64,000 nucleotides of DNA from CBDFKK01 sp965248815. GTDB taxonomy: Bacteria; Pseudomonadota; Alphaproteobacteria; SMXP01. Each line of letters starts with the position of its first letter. The stretch's first letter is position 1. This document shows, piece by piece, positions 27,101 to 36,526 of the stretch. Made by a program: the position numbers and the translations under genes. The stretch lies in the NCBI GenBank assembly GCA_965248815.1, contig CBDFKK010000008.1, positions 248,001 through 312,000 on the forward strand, written 5' to 3'. The notes below the pieces were generated by a model that had not been told where the DNA came from, did no database searches, and saw only the letters and a program-made list of their open reading frames with translations.

Positions 27101-28294
27101 ATGGGTTGGCGCTTCAATCTCGCAACAGTCGTTGTCGCCGGCGTAGGCGTTTCGTTTGCCCTGCGCCAAGAAGAAATGCGCGACTACGCCATGGAGTCAC
27201 TCGGCGACCTTACCGAAGATATTCAGGGGACCGCTGCCGTTTACTCTCGCGTTGCGGCAAGTCAGATCGGCGATGACGATGCCGTTATGCCCCTTTCTGA
27301 TGATGCAAAACTCAATCTCTACACGTCCATCGATAAAATCGTGCTCCGCCTAAAGGAGAACTTTCAGCTTAGCGAAGAAAATGGTTTGAATGTCCAGCCG
27401 TGGGAAGCGGGGCTCATGGTCGTCGCCCTGTCAGGCCACAGCGATGTTGACCGTGAACAACTCAGCCGATTTATGGCAACCAAGGAAGTCCCTAGCTGTA
27501 ATTGCTGGAGCGAATTTCGCAATATTCACATCGGGGCCAGCGTTTGGGTCATTCTTGCTTTTGCCAAAAGCGAAATCGTTGCCACCGACGAGCAGATCGA
27601 GTTCCTCCTGGACAAACAATCTCCCGCTGGCTGGTGGCCGATGTTTCCGGCCGGCAATAAGCCAGAATATGCTTCAACCTATGCGACTGCATGGACGATC
27701 ATGGCATTGCAAGCCCAGTCGCGCTCGGGCCAGCTGTCCGAGGCGGTTCAGGAGAAAACAGATGCGGCCCTCGATACTGCATTGGACTGGTTAGCGAATA
27801 CCGCACCAGATCAGGCAAATCAGTGGTCCGACTACCCGCGCTATGATCGCTACAAAATTCTCTCACCGAGTTTGTCCGGCGTTATGATTCATGTCTTCCA
27901 TGAAACTCGAAAATGGAGGGAATCCAGGCCGACGGAGGATCCGCCTTGGCTTCAAGCCTTGGACAAAAGGTGGTTGGACGAACTTCCCAATGACATACCC
28001 CGGCCAACCGAAGCCGATCCGTCTATCGCTCGAATTGCAACGGCCCTCGGCGAAATTCCGGATTTTATACGACACTACGAGTTGCCGTGGACACTTGTCG
28101 GCATTTCACATGCTTATCGGCACGGCAGTCTGTTTCAAAAAGCGATGGCCCTGCGTTGGGTGGAGCGAGCATTGCTGGAAGAAGAAATTGTGACTGAACA
28201 GGTCCTAAATCAAAATCAGCTCGGTTCAGAGATTCTGTATGCCTTGAGGCAATTTGACGATCGAACCGGAAGTACGGTTGCGTCAGCGCAGTAG
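27101..28294 (+). CDS. Terpenoid-cyclase/prenyltransferase-like alpha-toroid protein, membrane anchored
   Basis: A 397-residue protein I do not recognise as a characterised enzyme. The N-terminus is hydrophobic (FNLATVVVAGVGVSFAL), suggesting a membrane anchor or uncleaved signal. The body is helical, with a QW-like motif (QSPAGWWPMFP) followed by YASTYATAWTIMALQ, a pattern typical of the alpha6/alpha6 toroid of squalene-hopene cyclases, prenyltransferases and related proteins. The DxDD catalytic motif of class II cyclases is not present, so cyclase activity is doubtful. Polypeptide-binding toroids outside the membrane are an alternative. It stands upstream of the T1SS island on the plus strand. 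Confidence 0.6.
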   Translation: MGWRFNLATVVVAGVGVSFALRQEEMRDYAMESLGDLTEDIQGTAAVYSRVAASQIGDDDAVMPLSDDAKLNLYTSIDKIVLRLKENFQLSEENGLNVQPWEAGLMVVALSGHSDVDREQLSRFMATKEVPSCNCWSEFRNIHIGASVWVILAFAKSEIVATDEQIEFLLDKQSPAGWWPMFPAGNKPEYASTYATAWTIMALQAQSRSGQLSEAVQEKTDAALDTALDWLANTAPDQANQWSDYPRYDRYKILSPSLSGVMIHVFHETRKWRESRPTEDPPWLQALDKRWLDELPNDIPRPTEADPSIARIATALGEIPDFIRHYELPWTLVGISHAYRHGSLFQKAMALRWVERALLEEEIVTEQVLNQNQLGSEILYALRQFDDRTGSTVASAQ

Positions 28295-28500
28295 CGTTCA
28301 AAAATAAAATTACACAATAATAATGTTGGTTCCGTGGGGCGTCCGATGGATATGGGCGAACAAGCGGCATGGCAGGTCACTCTGTAGTTTTTTCGGTCTG
28401 TTCGTGTCGCGCCTTGAGGGAGACACAGAGGAGCGAGAGTTAGTCACCTAGCACCTCTGCAGGTGATCAATCCGTTGATACGGCAAAGCGAGGTCTTAAA

Positions 28501-28743
28501 ATGAATGCGGCGACGAGATCCGAACCAAACGTGTTGGCGTTCCCCGTCTGGTCGGGACACAAGCAATTTGAAATCGGCGGGCGGCAATTCGTTGTTGCCG
28601 AAATAGGCTCGTTTAAAGAACCGCCGCTTGTGCAATTCAACTTGCGGCTACGCAAACGCGACGTGGCCCGCTGGCAATTTCTACTTTTTGGTGCCGTGTG
28701 CAGCAGCTTTACGGTCTTCGTTATTAAACTGCTTCAGCTATAG
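28501..28743 (+). CDS. Small hypothetical protein with C-terminal membrane helix
   Basis: An 80-residue protein with a soluble N-terminal part (about 55 residues, including KQFEIGGRQFVVAEIGSFK) and one hydrophobic helix at the extreme C-terminus (FLLFGAVCSSFTVFVIKLLQL), so it looks tail-anchored. GAGG lies 8 nt before the ATG. No family recognised. Its position next to the secretion island may link it to that system, but that is only context. Confidence 0.5.
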   Translation: MNAATRSEPNVLAFPVWSGHKQFEIGGRQFVVAEIGSFKEPPLVQFNLRLRKRDVARWQFLLFGAVCSSFTVFVIKLLQL

Positions 28744-28993
28744 TCGACGAAGACGACTTCGTTTCATTTTGAGACGGCTTGGGGTCGGCTGGTGGTCATG
28801 TCCGCGCATATCTCGCGAGAGCCAATGGCCATCAGGTCTTGCTGTCTCAATGATGCAACATTCGAGTTTTAATCTCGCGTTCCAAAAGCATCATTTGCTG
28901 CCTCCCAAAAACTAAAGTTGGCTTTCAAAGTTCGAGCGACCAAATCTGCTTGAACGCAAAAAATTGGGTTGGGGATTTCACGGTGGGGGACAC

Positions 28994-29212
28994 ATGAATT
29001 CCGATAACATTTCTTCTCATGAATTGGATGAGTGGGAGGACGTTTGTCGCTTTCACAGCGACTCTCGTTCCATGATGATTCTGCGATTGATCGGTGAGGT
29101 CCGACAGTGTTGGAAAGAGCTTGAGTTGCACACGGAGGCACCGCCAGCTCACCAGCGCACCGATCTCAAGCTCGTGGTCAACGGAACGCAGAAGTTGTCC
29201 AAAGACAGCTAA
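28994..29212 (+). CDS. Small hypothetical protein
   Basis: A 72-residue charged protein starting MNSDNISSHELDEWEDV with GGTGGGGGA upstream of the ATG. It is predicted mainly helical, with no membrane segment and no family I recognise. It ends 10 bp before the stop codon of the convergent methyltransferase gene. The call rests on the start site and composition only, so it may not be a real gene. Confidence 0.35.
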   Translation: MNSDNISSHELDEWEDVCRFHSDSRSMMILRLIGEVRQCWKELELHTEAPPAHQRTDLKLVVNGTQKLSKDS

Positions 29213-29222
29213 GATACGGCGC

Positions 29223-30620
29223 CTAACGGCGATCAAAGTGGTAGAGCTGGCGACCGCTTGCAGACACAGTCTGACATGCAACTATATGCGCTCGAGCCTC
29301 GAGTGCAGACCGAAACGCGTCTTCAGTGTAATTGTCAAATATATCTTCGCGCAAAGCCAACATGTGCCTGACGGTTGGATCGGTCTTTTGAACAAATTCA
29401 ATCACACCCGTTGGCGCAAGTCCGACCACCCAATCTACCACTTGATCGATCGGTATATTTCTTGCGATAGCCAAATGGTGCACAAATGCCAGCGCGATAA
29501 GAGCATCGGCTGAGGCGCGCTCCTGAAGACTCATGCGTTCTTGGTGGCGCCAGCCCTGACCTGGACTTGGATTGACTATATCCAAAAACAAGGGAAGAAA
29601 CTGCAACTTCTTGTCACGGCCTCGCGCAAATGCAGCTTCAAGTGCATCTTGGTCGTAGTCGAAGCCAATAACCATTTCAGCACCGGCATCTAATGCAACT
29701 TCGGAATAGGCGCCAGTATTACAACCGATGTCCCAGACCATGGCAGGTTTTGCGCGCTCAACAAAAGAGCTGATAAACTTGCTCTTGTTTGCCTCTTCAT
29801 CCGATTGGTAAGTCGTGTTTTCGGCATACTGTCCCCACGTCGTGGAGATACCGGCATGCGGCGTCAACTTTGCAATCCAATCTCGAAGTTGAATAAGCAA
29901 GCCATTATAAGCCGAGCGTGACAGCGTCCTTTCTTTAGCGGCCGCCATTTTGTCGGTATCAAACTCGCCGACGGACGCCTTTTGCATTCGCGCCGGCAAG
30001 ACGACATGACTCAGCACATTCCAAGACCACTTCTTTTTCCAAGGAAGCAAACGACTAAGGTCGGTTGTCGAAATCCCTTCGAGATTTCCACGGAACCAAG
30101 AATTGTGAGGAATTCCAACATAGGCACGCAAAAGAAGCGGATTTAGAAATTGATCGCAAAACTGTTGATGCCCTTCCCAAAGCTCTCCTTCCCTATACTT
30201 TCGGAACGACAGTAGATCGATGAAGATGGGGCGAGTTCCAACAAACTGAATGTTATAGGCGCTGGCATCGGACAGTGCGACGTCCTCCTTGAGGGCGTCC
30301 AACTGCAGCTCCAAGTGCAACAAGGCCGCCGCCTTCAGCGCAGAAAAACTCCACTCATAAGGATAGGAAATAAACGGTAAGCGCGGATGTTCAACAATGT
30401 GTTGGACCGCCAAATCTTCAACTTCGATTTCGCGTCGCGACACTTCCTTAAATCCAATAACCTTTTGAGCGTCAATCCAACTTCGAAGCGAGGGGCGATC
30501 CTTTAAATAGAGAAAATCTTCAGAAGCCCGCTGAGTAATGGTTCGCAGAATTCGACCATCGACTTGAAAGACATGACCCGCAGGATCTCTAAATGAACCG
30601 GAATCGAGCGTGAGTGTCAT
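29223..30620 (-). CDS. NoeA-like class I SAM-dependent methyltransferase
   Basis: A 465-residue protein resembling the nodulation protein NoeA group. The N-terminal region carries family features (FISYPYEWSFSALKAAALLH; SDASAYNIQFVGTRPIFID; GHQQFCDQFLNPLLLRAYVG). The C-terminal Rossmann domain has the SAM motif VWDIGCNTGAYSEVA near residue 290 and an acidic VIGFDYDQDA after strand 2. Such proteins are thought to methylate glycans or small molecules; the substrate here is unknown. It is the last gene of the T1SS operon strand, 139 bp after the YLDPGTGS gene. Confidence 0.82.
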   Translation of the reverse strand: MTLTLDSGSFRDPAGHVFQVDGRILRTITQRASEDFLYLKDRPSLRSWIDAQKVIGFKEVSRREIEVEDLAVQHIVEHPRLPFISYPYEWSFSALKAAALLHLELQLDALKEDVALSDASAYNIQFVGTRPIFIDLLSFRKYREGELWEGHQQFCDQFLNPLLLRAYVGIPHNSWFRGNLEGISTTDLSRLLPWKKKWSWNVLSHVVLPARMQKASVGEFDTDKMAAAKERTLSRSAYNGLLIQLRDWIAKLTPHAGISTTWGQYAENTTYQSDEEANKSKFISSFVERAKPAMVWDIGCNTGAYSEVALDAGAEMVIGFDYDQDALEAAFARGRDKKLQFLPLFLDIVNPSPGQGWRHQERMSLQERASADALIALAFVHHLAIARNIPIDQVVDWVVGLAPTGVIEFVQKTDPTVRHMLALREDIFDNYTEDAFRSALEARAHIVACQTVSASGRQLYHFDRR

Positions 30621-30759
30621 CTGATCGCAGGGTTAGAGGCTGGCGTGGGGATAAAGAACAACAAGGCATTGCAGACCGGACGACGATCACCGGCCGCTCG
30701 TGACGCAGGGACAACAGTATATCTGTAATTATGCCGTCGTCGACCGCAACGCGACAAAG

Positions 30760-31023
30760 CTAATTCTTGTTGTCTGAGGTGGAGTCAGCTTCGGACGCTG
30801 AAGAAATCTCAGCGCCCTCGGTTTGCGGCTGCAGACCCAGAATCACTTTCAGCTTGTGCCAATAGAACTTGAAGAAGGCGAGGCCGGCTGCAATGGCGCC
30901 AATAAGACCCTGCAACAAGATGCTGCCCGTACCCGGATCTAGGTAAGCATAGGCTGAATCGGTCAATACCAAGAACAATCCAAGAGCGGCGGCCCCAACC
31001 GCCGCAAATCTACGCAAAGTCAT
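30760..31023 (-). CDS. Small YLDPGTGS-motif membrane protein
   Basis: An 87-residue protein starting MTLRRFAAVGAAALGLFLVL, with a probable signal peptide ending AYA, the striking motif YLDPGTGSILLQ directly after it, a second hydrophobic helix (GLIGAIAAGLAFFKFYW) and a charged tail. From memory, this motif family recurs beside NoeA-like methyltransferases and phosphatase/sulfatase-like proteins; its function is unknown. ATG 31023 was preferred over the upstream TTG-type extension because the signal begins there. It lies between the T1SS adaptor and the methyltransferase. Confidence 0.8.
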   Translation of the reverse strand: MTLRRFAAVGAAALGLFLVLTDSAYAYLDPGTGSILLQGLIGAIAAGLAFFKFYWHKLKVILGLQPQTEGAEISSASEADSTSDNKN

Positions 31024-31133
31024 TCCAAACGTCCCCGAAATAGCAATCTCTAATTTGAGTCGCAAAGATTAGGGCTTCCCGCCTAGCAATGCAACGGCCC
31101 CCGCTTCCGGCCAAGTTATCGGCATTACCAGGA

Positions 31134-32486
31134 TCATCGCTCGCGAAAGGCATTTGAAAAACCACGATAAACCGGCTTGAGAATGTAGTCCAAAATGGAT
31201 TTTTGCCCGATCTTAAGATTGGCCTGAACCACCATGCCTGGCAAAATCACATTTACTCCCGGATCGCGCCCGACATAGACATGTTCCGGCTCGATGACCC
31301 CGCGATAAAAGTGTTCGCCCTCGGGTGATTGAAACGTGGTCGCAGATAGTCGAACGAGCTTGCCCGGCACGCTGCCATGGATGGCGAAATCATAGGTCGA
31401 AATCCTGAGATCAACTTCCTGGCCGATATAAACCTGACCGATATCCTTGGGGCTAATGCGAGCCTCAACTAAGAGTCGATCATCGATCGGAACAATCTCA
31501 AGCAAGGTTTCGCCCGGCTGGACGACTGCGTTAACGGCTTTGACAGCAAGGTGCTGCACAATGCCCGTAACTGGAGCAACAACTTCCAGTCGGTTGGTTC
31601 TATCCTTCAAAGACTTGAGTGCCTCGTTGAGCTCTGCCAAACGCGCTGCGAGTTCGCCCACTCGTGAACGCGCTTCGGCCCGCGCTTTGTACTCGATTTC
31701 CCCAATTCTTTCTCGCGCCTCTGACAGTGCCGATACCACGCCGTTAAGCAGATCGCGCGTTTCTTCGAGATTCGCCTCCAGCTGCGAGACTTCCCGCTGC
31801 ACGCCTAAGAGTGATTGCCGCGTCGTCAGTCCACACTCAAAAAGGTTTTTTCTGAGGTCATATTCTTCGCGCAAGAGCTGCAAGTCATGCTCCACCGAAG
31901 GAATTTTATTCTTTAGCCGGCGGTCCTCGGCCAACTCCTGTTCCAAGCGGTCCTGCAACACTTGCTTCTGACTTTCATAGGCCTTCACTTGGGTCGTATA
32001 GACGGCCAACTGATCTTCCTTCAGCGTGCCGAATCCGTCGATGCGCGCATTGAAGTTAGGGGCACGCCCCTCGGCAATCGCGCGGTGCCGTTCAATCTCC
32101 AAGAGTGTTGCGGCACGGCGGGCACTGATTTGATCAAGCTGCGATTTGGCATCTGTTGTCGCGAGTCTCAAAAGCGCCTGATGTCGTTCGACGATCTCTC
32201 CTTCGCGGACAAGAATTTCCGCAACAATACCGCCTTCCAAATGTTGCACGGCCTGAATATCGCTTTCCGGAACAACTTTTCCTTCTGCGATGGCAGTTTC
32301 GTCGACGCGGGTAAAGCCAGCCCAGATAATACCGATGACGACAAAGCCGGCGATGATAGCAACCAGAGCCGACAACACAACTGGCGGCTCCGTCTCCTCT
32401 AGCTCGATTGATTGAATGAGATATCGAGACTGCGGTTCGCGCGAAGATACAAGCCCCTTGAGAATATCTATTCTTTTCTTGATCAT
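31134..32486 (-). CDS. Type I secretion membrane fusion protein (HlyD/PrtE family)
   Basis: A 450-residue adaptor for type I secretion. One N-terminal transmembrane helix (VVLSALVAIIAGFVVIGIIW) is followed by the conserved DETAIAEGKVVPESDIQAVQ and HLEGGIVAEILVREG motifs, a long coiled coil (about residues 150-310) and a C-terminal beta domain with PGETLLEIVP and GMVVQANLKIGQKSI. ATG 32486 has AGGAG upstream and lies 10 bp after the ABC gene, so the two are co-transcribed. It would link the ABC exporter to an outer-membrane TolC-type channel, which is not encoded here. Confidence 0.93.
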   Translation of the reverse strand: MIKKRIDILKGLVSSREPQSRYLIQSIELEETEPPVVLSALVAIIAGFVVIGIIWAGFTRVDETAIAEGKVVPESDIQAVQHLEGGIVAEILVREGEIVERHQALLRLATTDAKSQLDQISARRAATLLEIERHRAIAEGRAPNFNARIDGFGTLKEDQLAVYTTQVKAYESQKQVLQDRLEQELAEDRRLKNKIPSVEHDLQLLREEYDLRKNLFECGLTTRQSLLGVQREVSQLEANLEETRDLLNGVVSALSEARERIGEIEYKARAEARSRVGELAARLAELNEALKSLKDRTNRLEVVAPVTGIVQHLAVKAVNAVVQPGETLLEIVPIDDRLLVEARISPKDIGQVYIGQEVDLRISTYDFAIHGSVPGKLVRLSATTFQSPEGEHFYRGVIEPEHVYVGRDPGVNVILPGMVVQANLKIGQKSILDYILKPVYRGFSNAFRER

Positions 32487-32496
32487 GCCCCTGCTC

Positions 32497-34661
32497 CTAG
32501 CCCCCGCTAAATACCTTTGACAACGAGAGTGCTTGGTCCGGGGCACCAGCGAACTCGACGACGCCTCGGTTAAGTAAAACTGTTGAATCAGAAAGACGTA
32601 TGTGGCTGGGCCGATGACTAACCATAACAATGGTCCGTTTGCCCTTTAGTGACTTTAGCAGCTCTACAAGCGAGGCATCGCCAGCGAAATCCAGCGCTTG
32701 GGCAGGCTCATCCAACAACAAGATCGAGGCGTCACGAACAAGTGCGCGCGCGATGCTAAGACGTTGCATGAAGCCAGGTGCGACATCTTCGTGCTGCCCC
32801 AATCCCACACGAGTTTGAAATCCGTCCGGCAAGGCCTCAATCAAATCTAATAGACCTGCCTGCTGAGCCGCCGTTCGCAGAATGCTATCAGTGGCCAGCG
32901 GGTCGGCCATGCGCATATTTTGAGCAATCGTTCCGTAGAAGATGTCGGGCTGTTGAGGCACATAGGCGATTTTGCGTCGCAAATCTCTGGGATCGACTTG
33001 ACGCAAATCCAGACCCCCGATCGTGACCGACCCGCCCTGAGGCAAGTAGAGCCCTGCGATGAGTTTCAAGATCGTTGATTTCCCTGCGCCGCTGGGACCC
33101 ATGAGAGTCATCATGTGGTTCTTCGGGACCTTTAGCGAAACGCCGAGGAGCGCGGGATCGAGGTCCGCAACATAGCGGAAGCTCACGCGATTAAGGACAA
33201 CATCACCGTCATAGTTCTTGAATAGTAGCCTTGATTTGCCGTCATTCCCTTCCGGTTGAAGCATCATCAAATTGTTGAGCTGGCCTAACGATCTCTTAAT
33301 TTGATCAATCTTCGTGTAAGCCAGAAAGGCGGTTTGAATCGGCGACAAGATGCGCCATGAAAGGATCATCGAGGCAATGAGCGCGCCAATCGTGAGCCAT
33401 CCATTAAGGACGCCAATAGTTCCCAAGCCCAGAATAATGATGCCGGATGACATCATCAGACCATGACTGACGGCATCCAACACCGCACTGTTCACTTCGC
33501 TTTTTCGTTTCGAAGAGATTGCCTTTGCTGATGCCAATCGATAGCGATCGCGCCAAATATCTTCTGCGCCTAGCTCTTTGATGGTTCGCACATTGAGCAA
33601 GGTTTCGACTAGTAGGTCCTCCTTCTCCGTTGATACCTTTCCCGATTCAACGGTGAGTTGGCGCGCGGTCGGCAACCAGATCATTCCGAACAATACAAAG
33701 GCTACGACTGTAAACAGGGGACCAAAGCTACGGGACCCGCAATAAGCGCAACCACTGATATCATTAGTACGACAAACGGTATTTCGATAATGGCACTCGC
33801 CAACGGGCCGGTAAAAAAGTCGCGTAGTGACTCGAATTCGCGAATGCGCGACAACTGTGAGCTTACAGCCGCGCGTTCAGTAAAGGCTGGTGGCAGTCCC
33901 AATATCTTGTCAAAAGTGCCAATGCCGAGCAGGTAGTCCAATCGCCCGGCTACAAAACCAAGAATCCGTGCGCACAAGAAACGAAGTAGTAGATCAACGC
34001 CAAGCACGGTTAGTACGCCGATCAATACAGCGCCGAGTCCGTCTGTCGTTTGCCCACCAATGATCCGGTCATAGACAAACATGATGAACAACGGGAACAT
34101 CACGGCAAAGAGATTTGTGAAAAACGAAATCGCCAGTAGGGTCAATGCTGCCGATTTGAAACGTCTTAGTGTTTTTCCAAACCAACCAAGAACGTGCTGT
34201 TCGCGCGGGCTCTGATCTTGACTGATGAGAGTGAAATAAAAGGCGGTCCCTTCCTGCTCCCCTTCTTCGTCGCCCAAGCGAACGAAATCGCCGTTGCGCC
34301 ATGCAACCAAACCCTGAGCGTCACGGCCAATGATCGGAACGACCGATTGACCGTCTGCGCCGACGAAAAGACAAGGCATAAGTCGTTGGTCGATATCCTG
34401 AATCTTCACATCATGCGGATGACTTTCGTAACCCAGCGTCACGAACGCATTTCGCAAATCGATCAAATCGATATCGTCGGCAAAATGAGGCAGCGCTTCG
34501 GCGACATCGCGCAAATCGCCGCGCCAGTTGAGCGCTTCAAGAAGTGGCATCAGGCAAGAAGAAAGGCTGGACTGGCCTTCGACAATGTCCAGTCCATGAC
34601 GGCGTAGCCCGCGCGCTAGACTATCTTGATTATCGGCAACTGAAGAGGCTGCGGAGCTCAT
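32497..34661 (-). pseudogene. Type I secretion ABC exporter subunit 1 (catalytically intact), frameshifted in sequence
   Basis: Two adjacent frames (34661-33702 and up to 32497) are halves of one exporter. The N-terminal part has a C39-like domain without clear protease residues (about 1-140) and transmembrane helices; it runs off-frame after GPVALVP. Adding one base to the G run at 33717-33720 gives a continuous 721-residue protein reading through VPLFTVVAFVLFGMIWLP. The ATPase domain has a canonical Walker A (GPSGAGKST), Walker B (ILLLDEP) and switch His (VSHRPS), but a deviant signature (VAPGF). Its ATG overlaps the stop of subunit 2 (ATGA). The break is probably a homopolymer error, in which case the gene is functional. 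Confidence 0.85.
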
Positions 34662-36526
34662 GATATTTTCTTCTCCGCTTTTGCAGGTCCGACGGCGTCT
34701 TCTAGTTTTGCAGCTAATTCCCGGAACTGTGCGAAATCACCGGGACTAAGTTCAGGAGTCTTTTCAGGATTCCCATCTGAATTCAAAATATTGCCGTCCG
34801 CCAGCGTATAGACGGCGTCACATTGTTTGAGAAAAGACGGTCTGTAAGTTGCCAAAATAATTGTTTTAGTGCCGCGCAGCTGAAGCAATCCTTGCAGCAA
34901 TTGTTCGTCGCTCTCCAAATCAAGGCCGTTGTGCGCATTGTCGAAAAGCACAATTGGCGGGTCGGAAACAAGCGCACGTGCTATGACGATCCGTTGCTGT
35001 ATTCCGACTGGCAACGTATTCATGATCGTCCCGCCCAAAGGTGTGTCCAATCCATGAGGCAAGCGAACGACAAATTCTTCCATTCCGAGCAATCGGACAA
35101 TTTCGACAGCGCGCAGCTTGGCATCGCCCTCACGAAACATGGTTAGGTTTTCAAGCAGGGTGCCATTAAACAAAACGCCTTTCTCGGGCATGAAACCGAT
35201 CTGCGCTCTAACCGACGAACTTTCGTACGCGGCAATGTCGTGACCATCGATTAGAATTTGGCCGGACGTCGGTTTTTGAATGCCGTTTAGAAGTGAAAGG
35301 AATGTGGTTATACCGCAGCCATTTTCTCCCGTGATTCCTATCATCGCGCCCGCAGATACTTGCAGCGATATATCCTTGAAGATAGGAGCATCGTCAGGCT
35401 CGTAACGGAAAGAAACGTTTCTGATTTCGATTTCGCCGCGAAATCTTGGCGCAGCACTTGACTCATCTATCTTTGATTCCTGAAGCTCAAAAACTTCTTC
35501 AAGCGACTCTTGCGCAACTAAGACGCTTTGAAGCCGGGTCCAGAAATTTAACCCCCTCAGGATTGGTTGAAGAGCACGGCCGGTGAGCATAGTACCGGCA
35601 GCTAGGCCGCCTAATGTCATTGATTGGTTGACTACCAGCAAACTGCCCGCGGCAACGTAGAGAACCATTCCTAATTGAGAAAACGAATTTGCGATGCTTG
35701 CGCAGAATGAATGCAGCTCGCTGAGGTTGACCACACTTCCCGACGACTGCGACTGCAGCCGCTCGTAACGGCGCACCATCAATCGCTCCATCGCAAGCGC
35801 CTTGACGGTATGGGAGCCCTGAAGTGTTTCGATTAGAAAATCATATCTGCGCCGATCGGTTTCTTGGCGCGAATTCAAGGCTTGAGTGAGCTTTTCACCG
35901 AGCACATAGACCAGAAAAACGAGAACTGCTATGAGACCTAAAGGAACAAAGACGAGGTAACCACCGATCAGCCAAATGAGAGTCAGAAAAATCGCGATAA
36001 AGGGAACATCGATTGCGAGCGTCGCAACCTGACCGGCATAGAAATCTCGCACCTGCTGGAGGCCCGACATTTTATCCGCGTACGAGCCGGCAGTGCTCCG
36101 GCTGTAGTTAGCATAATCACTATCCAAAACGGCAGATAGAGCAGCAAGGCCAGTTCGATGTTCGTATCGCGCACCGGCGGCTGACAGTATCGTCGCTCGA
36201 AGAATGCGCAAGACCACTTCTGCGAGAAGAGACAAAGATACAAATGCGATGAGAACGGCGAACGTGCTGAGAGCGCTGTTCGGAATGATACGATCGTAGA
36301 TTTGCAGGATGACGATGGGAAGCGCCAAGCCCATCAAGTTAATGAAAAGCGACGCCAGAAGAACGTCGGGCCGGCGCCAGGCGATTGGCAAGCGAAATTC
36401 GCTTTGTCGCGCCGACTCTTGTGTATCAGTTCCAGACAAAGCACGCTGTTTATCACGACGAACCAAGGACACACTGCCAATGGCATCGCGCATGCGCTGA
36501 ATACTGCTTGCAAAACGGGAGAGCAA
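34658..36526 (-). CDS. Type I secretion ABC exporter subunit 2 with degenerate ATPase site
   Basis: A second T1SS-type ABC exporter of about 622 residues: a membrane domain beginning DVLLASLFINLMGLALPIVI, then an ATPase domain. The nucleotide site is degraded: Walker A reads GENGCGITT (Ile at 35309-35311 instead of Lys), Walker B is IVLFDNAH (Asn at 34937-34939 instead of the catalytic Glu), and the switch His is Tyr (LATYRPS, 34844-34846). The signature is LPVGI. The frame is long and otherwise clean, so this looks maintained, not decayed. It probably pairs with subunit 1 as a heterodimer. I favour TTG 36526 (AAAGGG 7 nt upstream); an upstream TTG at 36652 and ATG 36493 are alternatives. Confidence 0.85.
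   Translation of the reverse strand: MLSRFASSIQRMRDAIGSVSLVRRDKQRALSGTDTQESARQSEFRLPIAWRRPDVLLASLFINLMGLALPIVILQIYDRIIPNSALSTFAVLIAFVSLSLLAEVVLRILRATILSAAGARYEHRTGLAALSAVLDSDYANYSRSTAGSYADKMSGLQQVRDFYAGQVATLAIDVPFIAIFLTLIWLIGGYLVFVPLGLIAVLVFLVYVLGEKLTQALNSRQETDRRRYDFLIETLQGSHTVKALAMERLMVRRYERLQSQSSGSVVNLSELHSFCASIANSFSQLGMVLYVAAGSLLVVNQSMTLGGLAAGTMLTGRALQPILRGLNFWTRLQSVLVAQESLEEVFELQESKIDESSAAPRFRGEIEIRNVSFRYEPDDAPIFKDISLQVSAGAMIGITGENGCGITTFLSLLNGIQKPTSGQILIDGHDIAAYESSSVRAQIGFMPEKGVLFNGTLLENLTMFREGDAKLRAVEIVRLLGMEEFVVRLPHGLDTPLGGTIMNTLPVGIQQRIVIARALVSDPPIVLFDNAHNGLDLESDEQLLQGLLQLRGTKTIILATYRPSFLKQCDAVYTLADGNILNSDGNPEKTPELSPGDFAQFRELAAKLEDAVGPAKAEKKIS

Noticed and set aside
34658..36526. Calling ABC subunit 2 a pseudogene
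   Set aside because: The frame is long and clean, and the degenerate positions are the ones expected in an asymmetric heterodimer; it is better explained as a maintained non-catalytic subunit.
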